Assembly: GCA_010015745.1 (NCBI GenBank)
Contig: ML978411.1
Coordinates: 1-16,638 of the forward strand
From: Setomelanomma holmii
Taxonomy: Eukaryota; Ascomycota; Dothideomycetes; Pleosporales; Phaeosphaeriaceae
Length of the DNA stretch: 16,638 bases
Reading direction: 5' to 3'
Shown here: piece after piece, positions 1-8,928 of the stretch
How positions within the stretch are numbered: position 1 is the first letter of the stretch
Layout: each line of letters opens with the position of its first letter
The notes under the pieces: model-generated
Database searches by the model: none
Told to the model about the DNA's origin: nothing
What the model saw: only the letters and a program-made list of their open reading frames with translations
Position numbers and translations under genes: made by a program

Positions 1-595
1 CTGGGCGCACATAAAGGTGGATACGGGCTCAAGAATTTCGTTGCTCATTTCGAGGTCGTGAGCACGCATACTCTCCCATAGGTCGTACATAATGTATTCG
101 GCGGGAACGAGTCGGTTAGGGGGTACCTCACCTCTTGCAATGAGCATCAAATTGCTATTATAAGCCTTCCCTTCGATTAAGGACATGTGCTCGAGCATGT
201 CTATGTGCAAGTTAGCTGCTGGTGGAATCTGCTTAAGGAAAGAGGTGCGAACCGTCAACCAGAAACAGCAGCGTCAAAAGTCGACAGGCGAAGTGGATAC
301 GGTCGTCCAAGGCTGTCGGAAAATACCAGCACGTTGCCGTGGAGAAACCAGCATGTACGAATTTTCTCCGACTTCTCTCGTTTAGGAAGGGCCAGTGGTC
401 GAGGAAGTATGCGTTCACTTCTTCCGTCACTCGCTTTTCCAGGTGGTGGCACTGTGGTTGGAGGTGCGAAGGCGATTTGTGCGATGGCGATATGTGCGAA
501 GACGATTGGGGTTGGAAGAAGCTGCTTCTCATCTGTTTTGTTCCCTCCTGTTCCGCCACCAACTCTGGTAGTGGCGGAGGTGCATTGTTTATCAT
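1..595 (-). CDS. Class I sesquiterpene synthase (fungal terpene cyclase), 5' part; 3' part beyond left edge
   Basis: Class I terpene synthases ionise a prenyl diphosphate, usually farnesyl diphosphate in this fungal type, and cyclise it in the cytosol. Exon 1 (595-253) begins at the first ATG after an in-frame TAG. Its first 50 or so residues are low in complexity, followed by fold-typical stretches such as VNAYFLDHWPF, YFPTALDDRIHFACRLLT and LFLVD. Exon 2 (200-1) gives DMLEHMSLIEGKAYNSN, then YIMYDLWESMRAHD. Splicing creates the metal-binding DDxxE motif (D114 D115 M L E118). The second motif (NSE/DTE) would lie beyond the edge. About 181 residues are visible of a family usually 300-400 long. 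No stop or frameshift is seen in either exon. The exact start is less sure than the identity, because the N-terminus of this family varies. Product and gene cluster cannot be told from this part. Family assignment is from recalled motif patterns, not a search. Confidence 0.82.
201..252 (-). other. Intron of terpene synthase (52 nt, phase 1)
   Basis: The minus strand has donor GTTCGC, a GCTAAC branch site (plus 211-216) and acceptor CATAG. Exon 1 ends in GAC-G and exon 2 starts AC-ATG, so removal restores Asp-Asp-Met-Leu-Glu, the class I motif. Unspliced, the exon 1 frame reads on to VDGSHLFP and stops at 233. The donor is less typical than GTAAGT or GTATGT. Confidence 0.85.
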
Positions 596-1253
596 CCTTA
601 TTTCCTATATGTAGCTGCTGCTCTTTATTTTCGTCTCAACACTAGAACGCTATACTTTGCGTCCCGATACTTCAACAATTGGGGTGTCTTGGGCCACAAG
701 AGAGGCATGAGGCGGGGCGTTGATTGCCTTGTCTGGTGCTGACGGTAAAGGTCTGATCATAACATTAGTTAATATGGAGTGTTGACTACAATGACTAACG
801 TCCATCCCTGCGACACGCAAAGCCCCCCGTGCCGCAAGTACTCTACAGATTGAACGTCATAAGTAATGCGACATGGCTTCTATTGCTCTGTAATATCATA
901 CACTTATTCTATGAACTTTGCTCTGTAGGGCGATGGCTTGCAGCGAAAAGATACCTAGTGTTGAGCTATGTTATCGCTCGTGCTGTCTCATCCACCGGAA
1001 GCTGCATTAGCTTTACACCCTAGTGTCAACGTTGTTGCTGCAGGCATAACACGTATCGGGACAATAGCTGAAGAGACTGACGACAGAAGAATGTATCCCG
1101 AGATTTGCACGGCTGCTTAAGCTTGAGAAGATGAGTTCCGGATTTGTCCGTGAACAAGACTCAATTCAGTGCCTTGGCCCCTGAGTTTAGCGTGCTTACA
1201 TCATCCCTTAGTATCCCGTATCGTATGGTGTCTGTCCTCGAGCTAACTTGATA
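596..1253. other. Intergenic, no gene recognised (upstream of terpene synthase)
   Basis: About 650 bp between the terpene synthase start and the transposon relic. The frames present, such as plus 829-1023, are short and show no recognisable motif. The stretch should hold the terpene synthase promoter on the minus strand, but I see no convincing core element. Confidence 0.5.
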
Positions 1254-1261
1254 GAGTCAAA
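1254..1261 (+). repeat. Candidate left terminal inverted repeat remnant
   Basis: GAGTCAAA directly follows a TA dinucleotide. Its inverse partner TTTGACC lies just before TA at 3270. Agreement is 6 of 7 bases with a one-base offset from the TA, and it does not extend convincingly inward, so this could be chance. Confidence 0.25.
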
Positions 1262-1400
1262 GTGTGGCGCAGGTTTCTCGGAGCGTTACCGTAATCACGT
1301 GCGTTCTATTCTTAGCACAAGCGGTTCCTTTGTTCCGTCCAGAGTGCGGAGGTGCGCTGTCCCTCGTGCTGGCCCGGATATTCGCAACACCACAGTAAAC

Positions 1401-3175
1401 ATGGAACCCACCAGCGAAGTGCTGGCGCAAACTGCCCCGATGGATGTGCTTGCTGACTGGGCTTCCCCCGCAGAGATCGAAGAAGTGATTCCCTACCACA
1501 CCCGATACTACCGGAAGCGCGGACGACCCTCCATGAAGGAGACGGCTCAAAGCCAGCAATACCTCACTCCACCCGAGGAGAAAGCTCTTGTTGCGTTCAT
1601 ACTACGAATGAGCGCAGTCGGAACTCCTATACGTGTTAAATATATACCTACACTTGCCTTTTGCATCGCCAGCCGACGCGCTACGAAACGGCTCTCGGAG
1701 CCACCGAAGAAAAATTGGCCTCAGGCCTTCCGTCGCCGCCACCTACAGATCAAATCGAGGAACAACAGGCCTATGCCGTGAGAGCGTCATGACAATAGCA
1801 TATACAACAAGATAGTACATTAGTTCGGTGTAATCAAGGAGGAACTCTGTAGAGCAGACGTCCTGCCAGAGAACGTCTATAACATGGATGAGACAGGCAT
1901 CATGCTCTCTATGCTTGGATCTGTCAAAGTTCTTGTAGGTAAGGGTGATAGACGGGACTATAGAGGGACTGGCATAAAGCGCACGATAGTAACTGCTATT
2001 GAATGTGTGTCAGCAAGCGGTAAGTATCTCAACCCGATGATTATCTGGCCTGCATCTACTTACAGGAGTAACTGGACGACATACCCTACTCCTAGATAGT
2101 TCTACGGCCTTTCTGAAACTAGTTACAATAACTCTTTCATCAGCCTAGAGTGGATTAAACGAGTGTTTGACCCTCAGACTAAAGCTCGTGCTAATAGGAA
2201 ACTACGGATACTCATCTGCGATGGCTTTAGGACACACGAAACCCTTAAGATTATCGAATTTTACCTCGAGAGTGACATCATCCTATGTAGACTGCCCTCA
2301 CACATGTCTTATAAGACACAGCCCTGCGACGTGTTAGTCTTTGGCCTATTAAAAACAGCGTATCGAGATGAGGTCGAGCGCCGCTACCGTGGAGGCCTAA
2401 CGAATGTTAGAAAAGAGCACTTCACTGCTATATACAGTCGTGCGAGAGAAAGCGGGATGACAAAGAAGAATATACTGGCTGGCTGGGCCAAGACCGGCCT
2501 GTTCCCGTTCAACCCTTCGAGGTTCTTCGTGACATCGTAAAGCCAGACGCTCTGCTGACCATTTAGGTACCCTACGAAGTCGAAAGTATACAGAGTAGAG
2601 TAATCCAGACGCCAGTGACGCCCGTGTTATCAGAAGCTGTAACACAACTGCTCAGCCTCATCAAGCAAAATTCTCACAATGAGCTGAACGAAATGCGTCG
2701 TCACAGGTTGGTTCAAAAGCTTGCCAACGCCGCCGAAAGGTCTATTGCCCAACAAGCCCTTGACCAAAATTACATTGGGCTTCTCAAGGCTGCCAATAAC
2801 GAGGCTAAGACTCGCCGAAATACAAAATCAGATATCCTGAAGAAGCCCGGAAAGAACGGCGAAGGACGGGTGATGAGGCAAGAAGATCTCGAAGCAATCC
2901 GGGCAGATCGTGCAGAACGGGCTAAGCAAGATGCTGCCAAAAAGGCCGCAGGTAAAGCAAAGCGCGGCAGGCCAAAGACAACGACGCAGGCAAATGAAGG
3001 CGAGGAAGGGAAGAAACGTGGTCGGAAGCGTAAAAGTGTCGCGGCCGATGCATGTACATCAGATGAACAAGGAACAGACGCGTCAGGGCCGCCAGCCGAA
3101 GCAGCACGATCAAGCGAAGCGCTCATTGATCCGATGCTAGAAACGTGGAGAGCACCCGTGGCACAGATGTGGTGA
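1401..3175 (+). pseudogene. Fot1/pogo-like DDE transposase with CENP-B-type HTH, broken
   Basis: The transposase would bind the element ends and cut and paste them. From the first plausible ATG (1401) the order is: a Tc5/CENP-B-type helix-turn-helix around YLTPPEEKALVAFILRM and PPKKNWPQAFRRRH; a DDE_1 catalytic core with YNMDETG (D163), ICDGFRTHE (D274) and QPCDVLVF (D310); and a basic C-terminal tail rich in K, R and A (GRPKTTTQ, KKRGRKRKS) ending near PVAQMW. The D274-D310 spacing of 36 suits pogo-type enzymes. Breaks are a TGA at 1779, TAG at 1821, TAG at 2097, a loss of one base near 2521 and TAG at 2564. The first three stops sit where the family has Trp, so each fits TGG to TGA or TAG. 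Most of the rest is readable, so decay is fairly recent. Intact length would be about 590 aa. Confidence 0.88.
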
Positions 3176-3262
3176 TGATAGATGGAAATGTCGCTGACGG
3201 TAAGCGTATTCAAGACATAAACATAGACTTGCGATGTAAAGGTCATCCTGCTTTAGTACTTG

Positions 3263-3269
3263 TTTGACC
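3263..3269 (+). repeat. Candidate right terminal inverted repeat remnant
   Basis: TTTGACC followed by TA lies about 90 bp after the transposase stop, the right place for a Fot1-type end, and partly mirrors AGTCAAA at 1255-1261. The match is very short. Confidence 0.25.
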
Positions 3270-4285
3270 TAAATGCTGAGTTGAGCTATGATCGTCCGTG
3301 ATAGGCCTTCGTCACAGCCACCACAGTGATAACGTCGATGTAACAGGGCACTTTTTCTTTCGGACGCTCGGAATGTTCTCACCACTCCTGTGAAATGACG
3401 AGTCAGGGGTGCATCTATTGCAATGCCCTTATTCTTCTGTCACATGAGCCTCCGACACTAGAAAGCTCATTGTCAGCTATGCTGTCAAACATTCTGTTAG
3501 TGCTATTGACCGACTCTCCCCGAACACCCCCTGTCTATTCGTAACGTAATATGTTCATGAGGAGCTCGGTGGGCTACAAAGCAAGCCGCGATAACAACGA
3601 TCAAGACTCTATGTCTACACGGTTGATGTAAAGGAGAAATTGCGCATACCGGCAGTTTTTCCGCACAGATAGCGAGATATAGAATCGCGTCTAAGCAGCC
3701 GTACGCAGGTGACGAGTCTTGGCGCTTACTGGCTCGCAGTAGCGTGCTCAGATATTATAACTTAGTATGCTATCGTAACAGATTTGACGCTATGCTCATA
3801 GCAGGTTAGCTGCTACGAAAGACAGTGGCGCATGCTGGCTGTGAGGGCCTATTTGAGCCAAGTCTAGCTTAGTCAGAGATGGATACATCCCTCGGACGAA
3901 CGCAATTTGCAGAGGGTAGCGACTCGTGTAAGAATGAGGGGATACTCAATACATCCGTCATCTACCTCAATTCTGCTCTGTCTACTCTTATTATCCCGTG
4001 AGATCCTTACAGCAACGTAATATGATTACGACTACTTTCTCTGGCGATTTTCGATGTTTCTATGTGGCATTATAAACATTATGTCCGTGTGCATTTTTAT
4101 CCTTTTCTATAGAATAAAGCACAGCCCTTTTTGCTTACTGTATGGTGCTATAACCACTTGTGCGTGGATTAAATGCTTAAGAAGTCTCTCCCCGTGCGCC
4201 GGAAACAGCGAAAGGGACATAGCACGGTGTCGGGAAAGACGCTACTCTTACCCTCTTATTGGTTATTTGCACACAGGGTTCTCTA
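3270..4285. other. Intergenic, no gene recognised
   Basis: About 1.0 kb between the transposon and the 3' end of the HET-NACHT-WD40 gene. Stops are frequent in all frames and no domain motif is seen. The right-hand 50 bp or so should be the receptor's 3' UTR. AATAAG and AATAAC hexamers on the minus strand around 4246-4268 could serve poly(A) placement, but this is weak. Confidence 0.45.
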
Positions 4286-7200
4286 TTATTCAGGAAAGGA
4301 ATTAATACTGCAAAACCATACTTTTCCAGATCCGAGACCTAACCCGACTGTGGTCCCGCAGACCGAGGAGCATAATGGTCGATACTCTGATGGCACCCAT
4401 AACATATTTTTATCTCCAGACTTTATCCAGGTGTTATCGAAGCTAAGACTCGTGCCTGCAAACGGAGGACACTCAGGCTCTGTGATAGCTGCAATACTAG
4501 GAGTTTTTGAGCTGTCGATGACTATACCACCTATCTCAGTGTAGAGACAGATGTCAGTAGAATTGAAGGCCAAATTGTGCAGAAGTCTGCCAGCGTAGAA
4601 TGTCTGCAGACACGCGCCGCTGCTCGCATCCCATATCTTGACTGTGAAGTCGTGTGACGCCGACGCCAACCGTGTCGAGTCGTGCGTGAAGGCCACCGAG
4701 CTGACCCAACCGCTATGGCCTTCGAACGTCTGCAGGCAAACGCCGCTGCTCGCATCCCATATCTTGACAGTTGTTGATGCTGACGCCAACCAGATCGAGT
4801 CGTGCGAGAAGGCTACGCAGGTGAAACCGCCGCTATGGCCCTCGAGGGTTTGCAGACACACGCCGCTGCTCGCATCCCATATCTTGACAGTAAGATCATC
4901 CGACACTGACGCTAGCTGGTCCGGGTTCTGCGAGAAGGCCAACGACCTAACAGGACCGCTATGGCCCTTGAGCGTCTGTAAGCACGCCCCGTTGCTCGCA
5001 TTCCATATCTTGATCGTGCTATCCATCGACGCTGACGCCAAGTGCCTGGAGTCATGAGAAAAGGCAACGGATTGGATGCCATCGCTATGGCCCTCAAGTG
5101 TGTGCAGGCATTCCCCGCTGCTTATATCCCATATCTTGACAACGCTGTCGTCCGATCCCGACACTAGCTGGGCTGGACCGTGCGAAAAGACCACCGACCG
5201 GATATAACCACTATGGCCATCGAGCGTGTGCAAGCATTTCCCGCTGCCAGAATCCCAGATGTTGATAGTGCTGTGGTCTGACAACGACACTAAGTGGGCT
5301 GAATTATGAGAGAAAGCCACCAATCTCATGGAACGGCTATGGCCGGCGATATCATCAAGGATTGACAACGGCTGGTAGATCCATTGCGTGATGGTCTGCA
5401 GACATGCCCTGCTACTAGCATCCCAGATCTTGACAGTGTCATCGTCTGACGCTGACGCTAGCAGGGTTGAGTCGTGCGAGAAGGCTACCGAATTAATGAA
5501 GGAGTTATGGACCCCAAGCGTCTCCAAGCATGCCCCGACACTTGCATCCCAGATCCTAACAGTCATGTCCCTTGACACAGACGCCAAGTGCGCTGAGTTG
5601 TGGGAGAATGCCACTGACATAACAAAGCCGACATGGCCCTTGAGTATTTGCAGGCACGCGCCGCTGCTCGCATCCCAGATCCTAATAGTCATGTCCTTCG
5701 ACGCGGACGCCAGCCAGATCGAATTGTGCGAGAAGGCAACTGACCAAACGACACTACTATGGCCTTCAAGCGTCTGTAAGCAGGCGCCACTGTTGACGTC
5801 CCATGTCTTGACGGTCCTATCGGACGATGCTGACGCGAGCCGAGTCGAGTCGTGCGAGAAGGCCACTGAGTTGACCTCATCGCTATGGCCCTCAAGTGTC
5901 TGCAGGCACGCGCCGCTGCTCGCGTCCCAGATCTTGATAGTCTTGTCGTTTGATGCTGACACCAGCCTCGCTGAGTCGTGAGAGAAGGCCACTGACCTGA
6001 CCGCGCTGCTATGGCCCTCGAGCGTCTGCAGGCACGCGCCACTGTGCGCATCCCAGATCTTGACGGTGCTGTCGCCTGACGCTGACGCCAGCCTCGCCGA
6101 GTCGTGCGAGAAGGCCACTGACCTGACCGCGCTGCTATGGCCCTCGAGCGTCTGCAGGCACGCGCCGCTGTGCGCATCCCAGATCTTGACGGTGCTGTCG
6201 TCTGACGCTGACGCCAGCCTCGCTGAGTCGTGCGAGAAGGCCACTGAACTGACCGCGCTGCTATGGCCCTCGAGCGTCTGCAGACACGCGCTCCATCCGT
6301 CGCTCATAGCCGGTCTAATACTGATTGTTCCTGGCTCTTCGTGCTGGAACAGATGTCTAATCAGACTACCTGTTGGACTAAACAGCAGTGCGGATGCATA
6401 TGTCTGGAGAGGGTAAAGTTCAATTGCGCCTTTGTGGTACATAATAAACCGCCGTGCGTCTTGAACAAGCTGGATAAGTCTATCTTGGCCATACATCTTC
6501 TGGAAGCGTTAGCGCTTAGGTAGAACTAAGGGCATATAGATCTTATGCGACACACCTGCATCAGCGACCATAGTTTCTCTATCGAGACTACGCCTTTACC
6601 TACACTCTTACACAGACTAAGCCCCTCTAGCCAGTAGAGATACTTCTTCCTCAGAAACTCGTCGACAACGTCTGCAGTTTGTAGACCGTCGACACTGCTC
6701 ATCAAAGCCTTCGACTCGTAAAGATGGTCGATCCAGTAGTCGCACGAGTACCGTAACACGGCTAACGGGTCTGTCTCCGGTATATTGACGTCCTCAATAG
6801 GATATCCCGGTGCTTCTAAGCTGTACATATCCCTGTACAGTGTGCTAGACAGAACCGCCAGCGACTTCGAAAAGATGACCTGATGAGCGGTTCCGGTCCC
6901 GTAAGGAAAGATATCGTCTGACGCCTTCGAAAAAAGGAAATCCTTCGCGGACTGATGCACAAAGTAGACTGTGTCTTCTCGTTGGGTGAGGAACGACCCA
7001 CAGAGGCCGATAATCTCCCGTACCAACTCTATGTCGTCCAAGTCCTCAAGCTGCTCTACAAGCGCAACTAGTTCGCGGAGAGTCAGAGGTCGGTACGCGA
7101 TCGCGGTCGAAGCTAGTACGCAGCGACAGGTGTCGGCATCGTCTGACTCGCTCATCTGCTGCATCATCCGCTTGTATAAGTCGTCTAGGCCGAGTGGGAA

Positions 7201-8928
7201 CACGGCTAGCTTCTTTAGCACATGCCGGTTCGCCGTCTTCTTGAGTTCTTGGCACACTAATGCCACCCAGAGGAATGTATTGTCTGCATTTGACTCTAGG
7301 TGCTGGAGTACAGCGTGTCGGACGTCTGCTTTGTACTGCTTTTCTTGCGCTAGCTGGTCTACCTTTTGCTGGATGAAGACGATAACCGCAGCAGCAACGG
7401 ACTTTGCGTTTAGCTCAAGGCTTAGTCTTACTTGATCCTCTACCTGCTTTAGCTGTGCTTCAATCTCTGGCCAATTACGGCTTGAGACAATCCACTTAAC
7501 GCGAGAAGACACAGACGACTGCTTTGCGACGAACTCTAGCAGTCCTGGACGATTAGAAACGCACTCGTCGAGGGCATCGATGATTAGATATGTCGTGCGC
7601 AGACCTGGATCTTGTAGCACAGCCGCCCATATCTCGGTCAAAGCTATCCAGGCATTTGCATCGCTGAACAAAGTTTCGCCCGCAACATCGTGCTTCTTGC
7701 AGATGTGCGATACAAGCGACGGTTGCTGATCCACGAGTATGTACAATAGTCCTCGTAGCACCGCGGTAGCAGTGTTGATGCGCGAGTCGGTCGCCTGGCA
7801 GAAGAAGTATGAGACGGTGACAGGGTGAGTTGCTGCGATCTGTAGTTCGTTGATGACGCCGCAGAGCAGCATTGTCTTGCCTTTCCCAGGATCACCTTTT
7901 ACCCATAGCAATCGACTGTGCGGGTCCTGCCGCCATTGCTGGAAAGCTGTGTTATCGAGAACCCAGCGGTACGAGTCTGCCAGCAAGCCACCTTTAGTCT
8001 CCTCAATGCGCTTCTTATCGTTACGAGGGTCGGTAGCACGTAAGTTACGAAGGCACTCGTCCCGCTTCCGAATCTTGTCATGAAGCCGTCTGAACGCTTC
8101 CTCTGCGCCTTCACCATATACAGGCGCGATATCTACGTCGAAGATACCACTCAACGAGTAAGCCGCATCCTCTTTGAGCTTTGTGTGGCGGTGCTGTCTC
8201 CAGCGCAACCGCTCTTCGACGCTAAATTGAGACAGAGGTGCCCCCTCAAGCGCTTCGTATGGGATGGCTGTAGCTTCTTGGACCTCGGACTTTAGCGATG
8301 TCTTATCACCGAGTCTGCACCATTCACGCGAGAAGAACTCGACTACGCTGGGTGCGAGAAGCTCCTGGAGCGTCCAGCCTCGAGTGAACCATTTGCTTCG
8401 CTGAAGCTCAGACTCGCAGGCTTGCAGACTGCAAACATCTGACGAGGTGAAGAAGCGTCGAATCGTGCTAGAATACCAACGGAATATAGGTTGGACAACT
8501 AGGAGCATCCAGATCCAAGCAAACCATCGGCTTGTTTGCAAGTCAGGCTGATGCACACTGCGCTCTAGGTTGTGTCTCGAAGTTTGGCTCGACACATCCG
8601 ACAGATACACATAACATCGAGCCGAGTTGCGGTACCAGCGAAACATAGAGTCAATGGCCAGCGAGAGTTCGCCCTTTTTTGCCTTGTTGATGCAGCAGGT
8701 ATCGACCCAGAAGTATTCTAGCCCATCTTGTCGTGCCTGCTCTCCGCAGAAGCGAATCTTCTCGTAGCCAGCCTTGGCCGTGCCACCGCCGTTCACGATG
8801 TCCGCGAAAGTCACCTCCTCTTCGTCTGCTCCCCAGGTGTGAGAAAGTATCGCGTAAGGGGGTGTCGCGTGATCGTCGAAGCTGCTGATCGTGATACGGC
8901 CATCTTCTCCGTACTTGAGAAGATGCAT
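4286..8928 (-). CDS. HET-NACHT-WD40 NOD-like receptor (HNWD type), two exons, 1528 aa
   Basis: This is a STAND receptor of the type known from Podospora het-e, het-d and het-r, where WD40 ligand sensing drives NACHT oligomerisation and the HET domain triggers heterokaryon incompatibility cell death. Exon 1 (8928-6556) has a HET domain at about 25-200 (AILSHTW, WVDTCCINK, CYVYLSDV, FTRGWTLQELLAP). The NACHT domain has Walker A GDPGKGKT (345-352), Walker B YLIIDALDE (447-455) and VSSRNWPEIE. Exon 2 (6499-4286) has a linker, 13 WD40 repeats (859-1418) and a family-typical C-terminal tail (LLWVP-like MLWVPSEYRP). The start is the first ATG, giving MHLLKYGEDG; the open frame continues upstream without another ATG. 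Odd points are a roughly 45-50 residue extra stretch in the HET domain, a 14-residue insert in repeat 8 and a 2-residue loss in repeat 12. No stop or frameshift is seen, so it looks functional. Function is inferred from the family; its specificity is unknown. Confidence 0.9.
4619..6298 (-). repeat. Array of 13 WD40 repeats (126 bp unit) in the HNWD receptor
   Basis: Thirteen units start with GACLQTLEGHS-like and end with TVKIWDASS-like sequence. Eleven of them have 42-44 codons, repeat 8 has 56 and repeat 12 has 40. Repeats 1-3 (about 5910-6298) are nearly identical at both DNA and protein level, and similarity falls toward the C-terminus. The differences cluster just after GHS (SSAVS, SSAVR, SDEVN, SSVVW, VGFVM, SGWVS) and just before the D-x-TVKIWD strand (ASD, ASG, ASN, ASK, ASH). 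These are near the repeat positions reported as hypervariable in Podospora HNWD genes, thought to contact the ligand. Confidence 0.92.
6500..6555 (-). other. Intron joining NACHT and WD40 halves of the HNWD gene (56 nt, phase 0)
   Basis: The donor is GTGTGT after CAG (6558-6556), the branch site is GCTAAC about 10 nt before the acceptor, and the acceptor is TTCCAG. It contains the TAG at 6526-6528 that ends the upstream frame and a TAA in the downstream frame. Removal gives LWSLMQ-KMYGQDRLIQLVQDARRF, the usual linker of NACHT-WD40 proteins. Confidence 0.88.

Larger units (their letters stand above)
1254..3269 (+). mobile_element. Fot1/pogo-like (Tc1-mariner superfamily) DNA transposon, degenerate
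   Basis: A relic of about 2.0 kb, a usual size for fungal Fot1-like elements, carries one transposase (1401-3175) with a short leader and a trailer of under 100 bp. Outer limits are tentative: TA at 1252-1253 followed by GAGTCAAAG, and TTTGACC followed by TA at 3270-3271. Fot1-type elements insert at TA, and from memory Fot1 termini start AGTCAA. The two ends agree only over about 7 bp, so the boundaries may be off by tens of bases. The element cannot supply its own transposase in the present form. Confidence 0.6.

Noticed and set aside
187..645. Plus-strand frame of 152 codons over the terpene synthase
   Set aside because: It lies antisense to exon 1 and the intron of the terpene synthase, starts within that gene and shows no motif.
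829..1023. Small plus-strand frame with a hydrophobic stretch
   Set aside because: 64 codons, no motif, no supporting context; within expectation for random sequence.
1767..1790. Frameshift in the transposase near 1780
   Set aside because: The reading before and after the TGA at 1779 is in the same frame, so this is a Trp-to-stop change only.
4638..6416. Long plus-strand frames and alternative minus frames across the WD40 region
   Set aside because: They repeat with the 126 bp WD40 period and are antisense or shifted readings of it. Homogenised repeats naturally keep such shadow frames open.
6500..6555. Stops between HET-NACHT and WD40 as evidence for a broken gene
   Set aside because: They fall inside a well-formed 56 nt intron; splicing restores the frame and the conserved linker.
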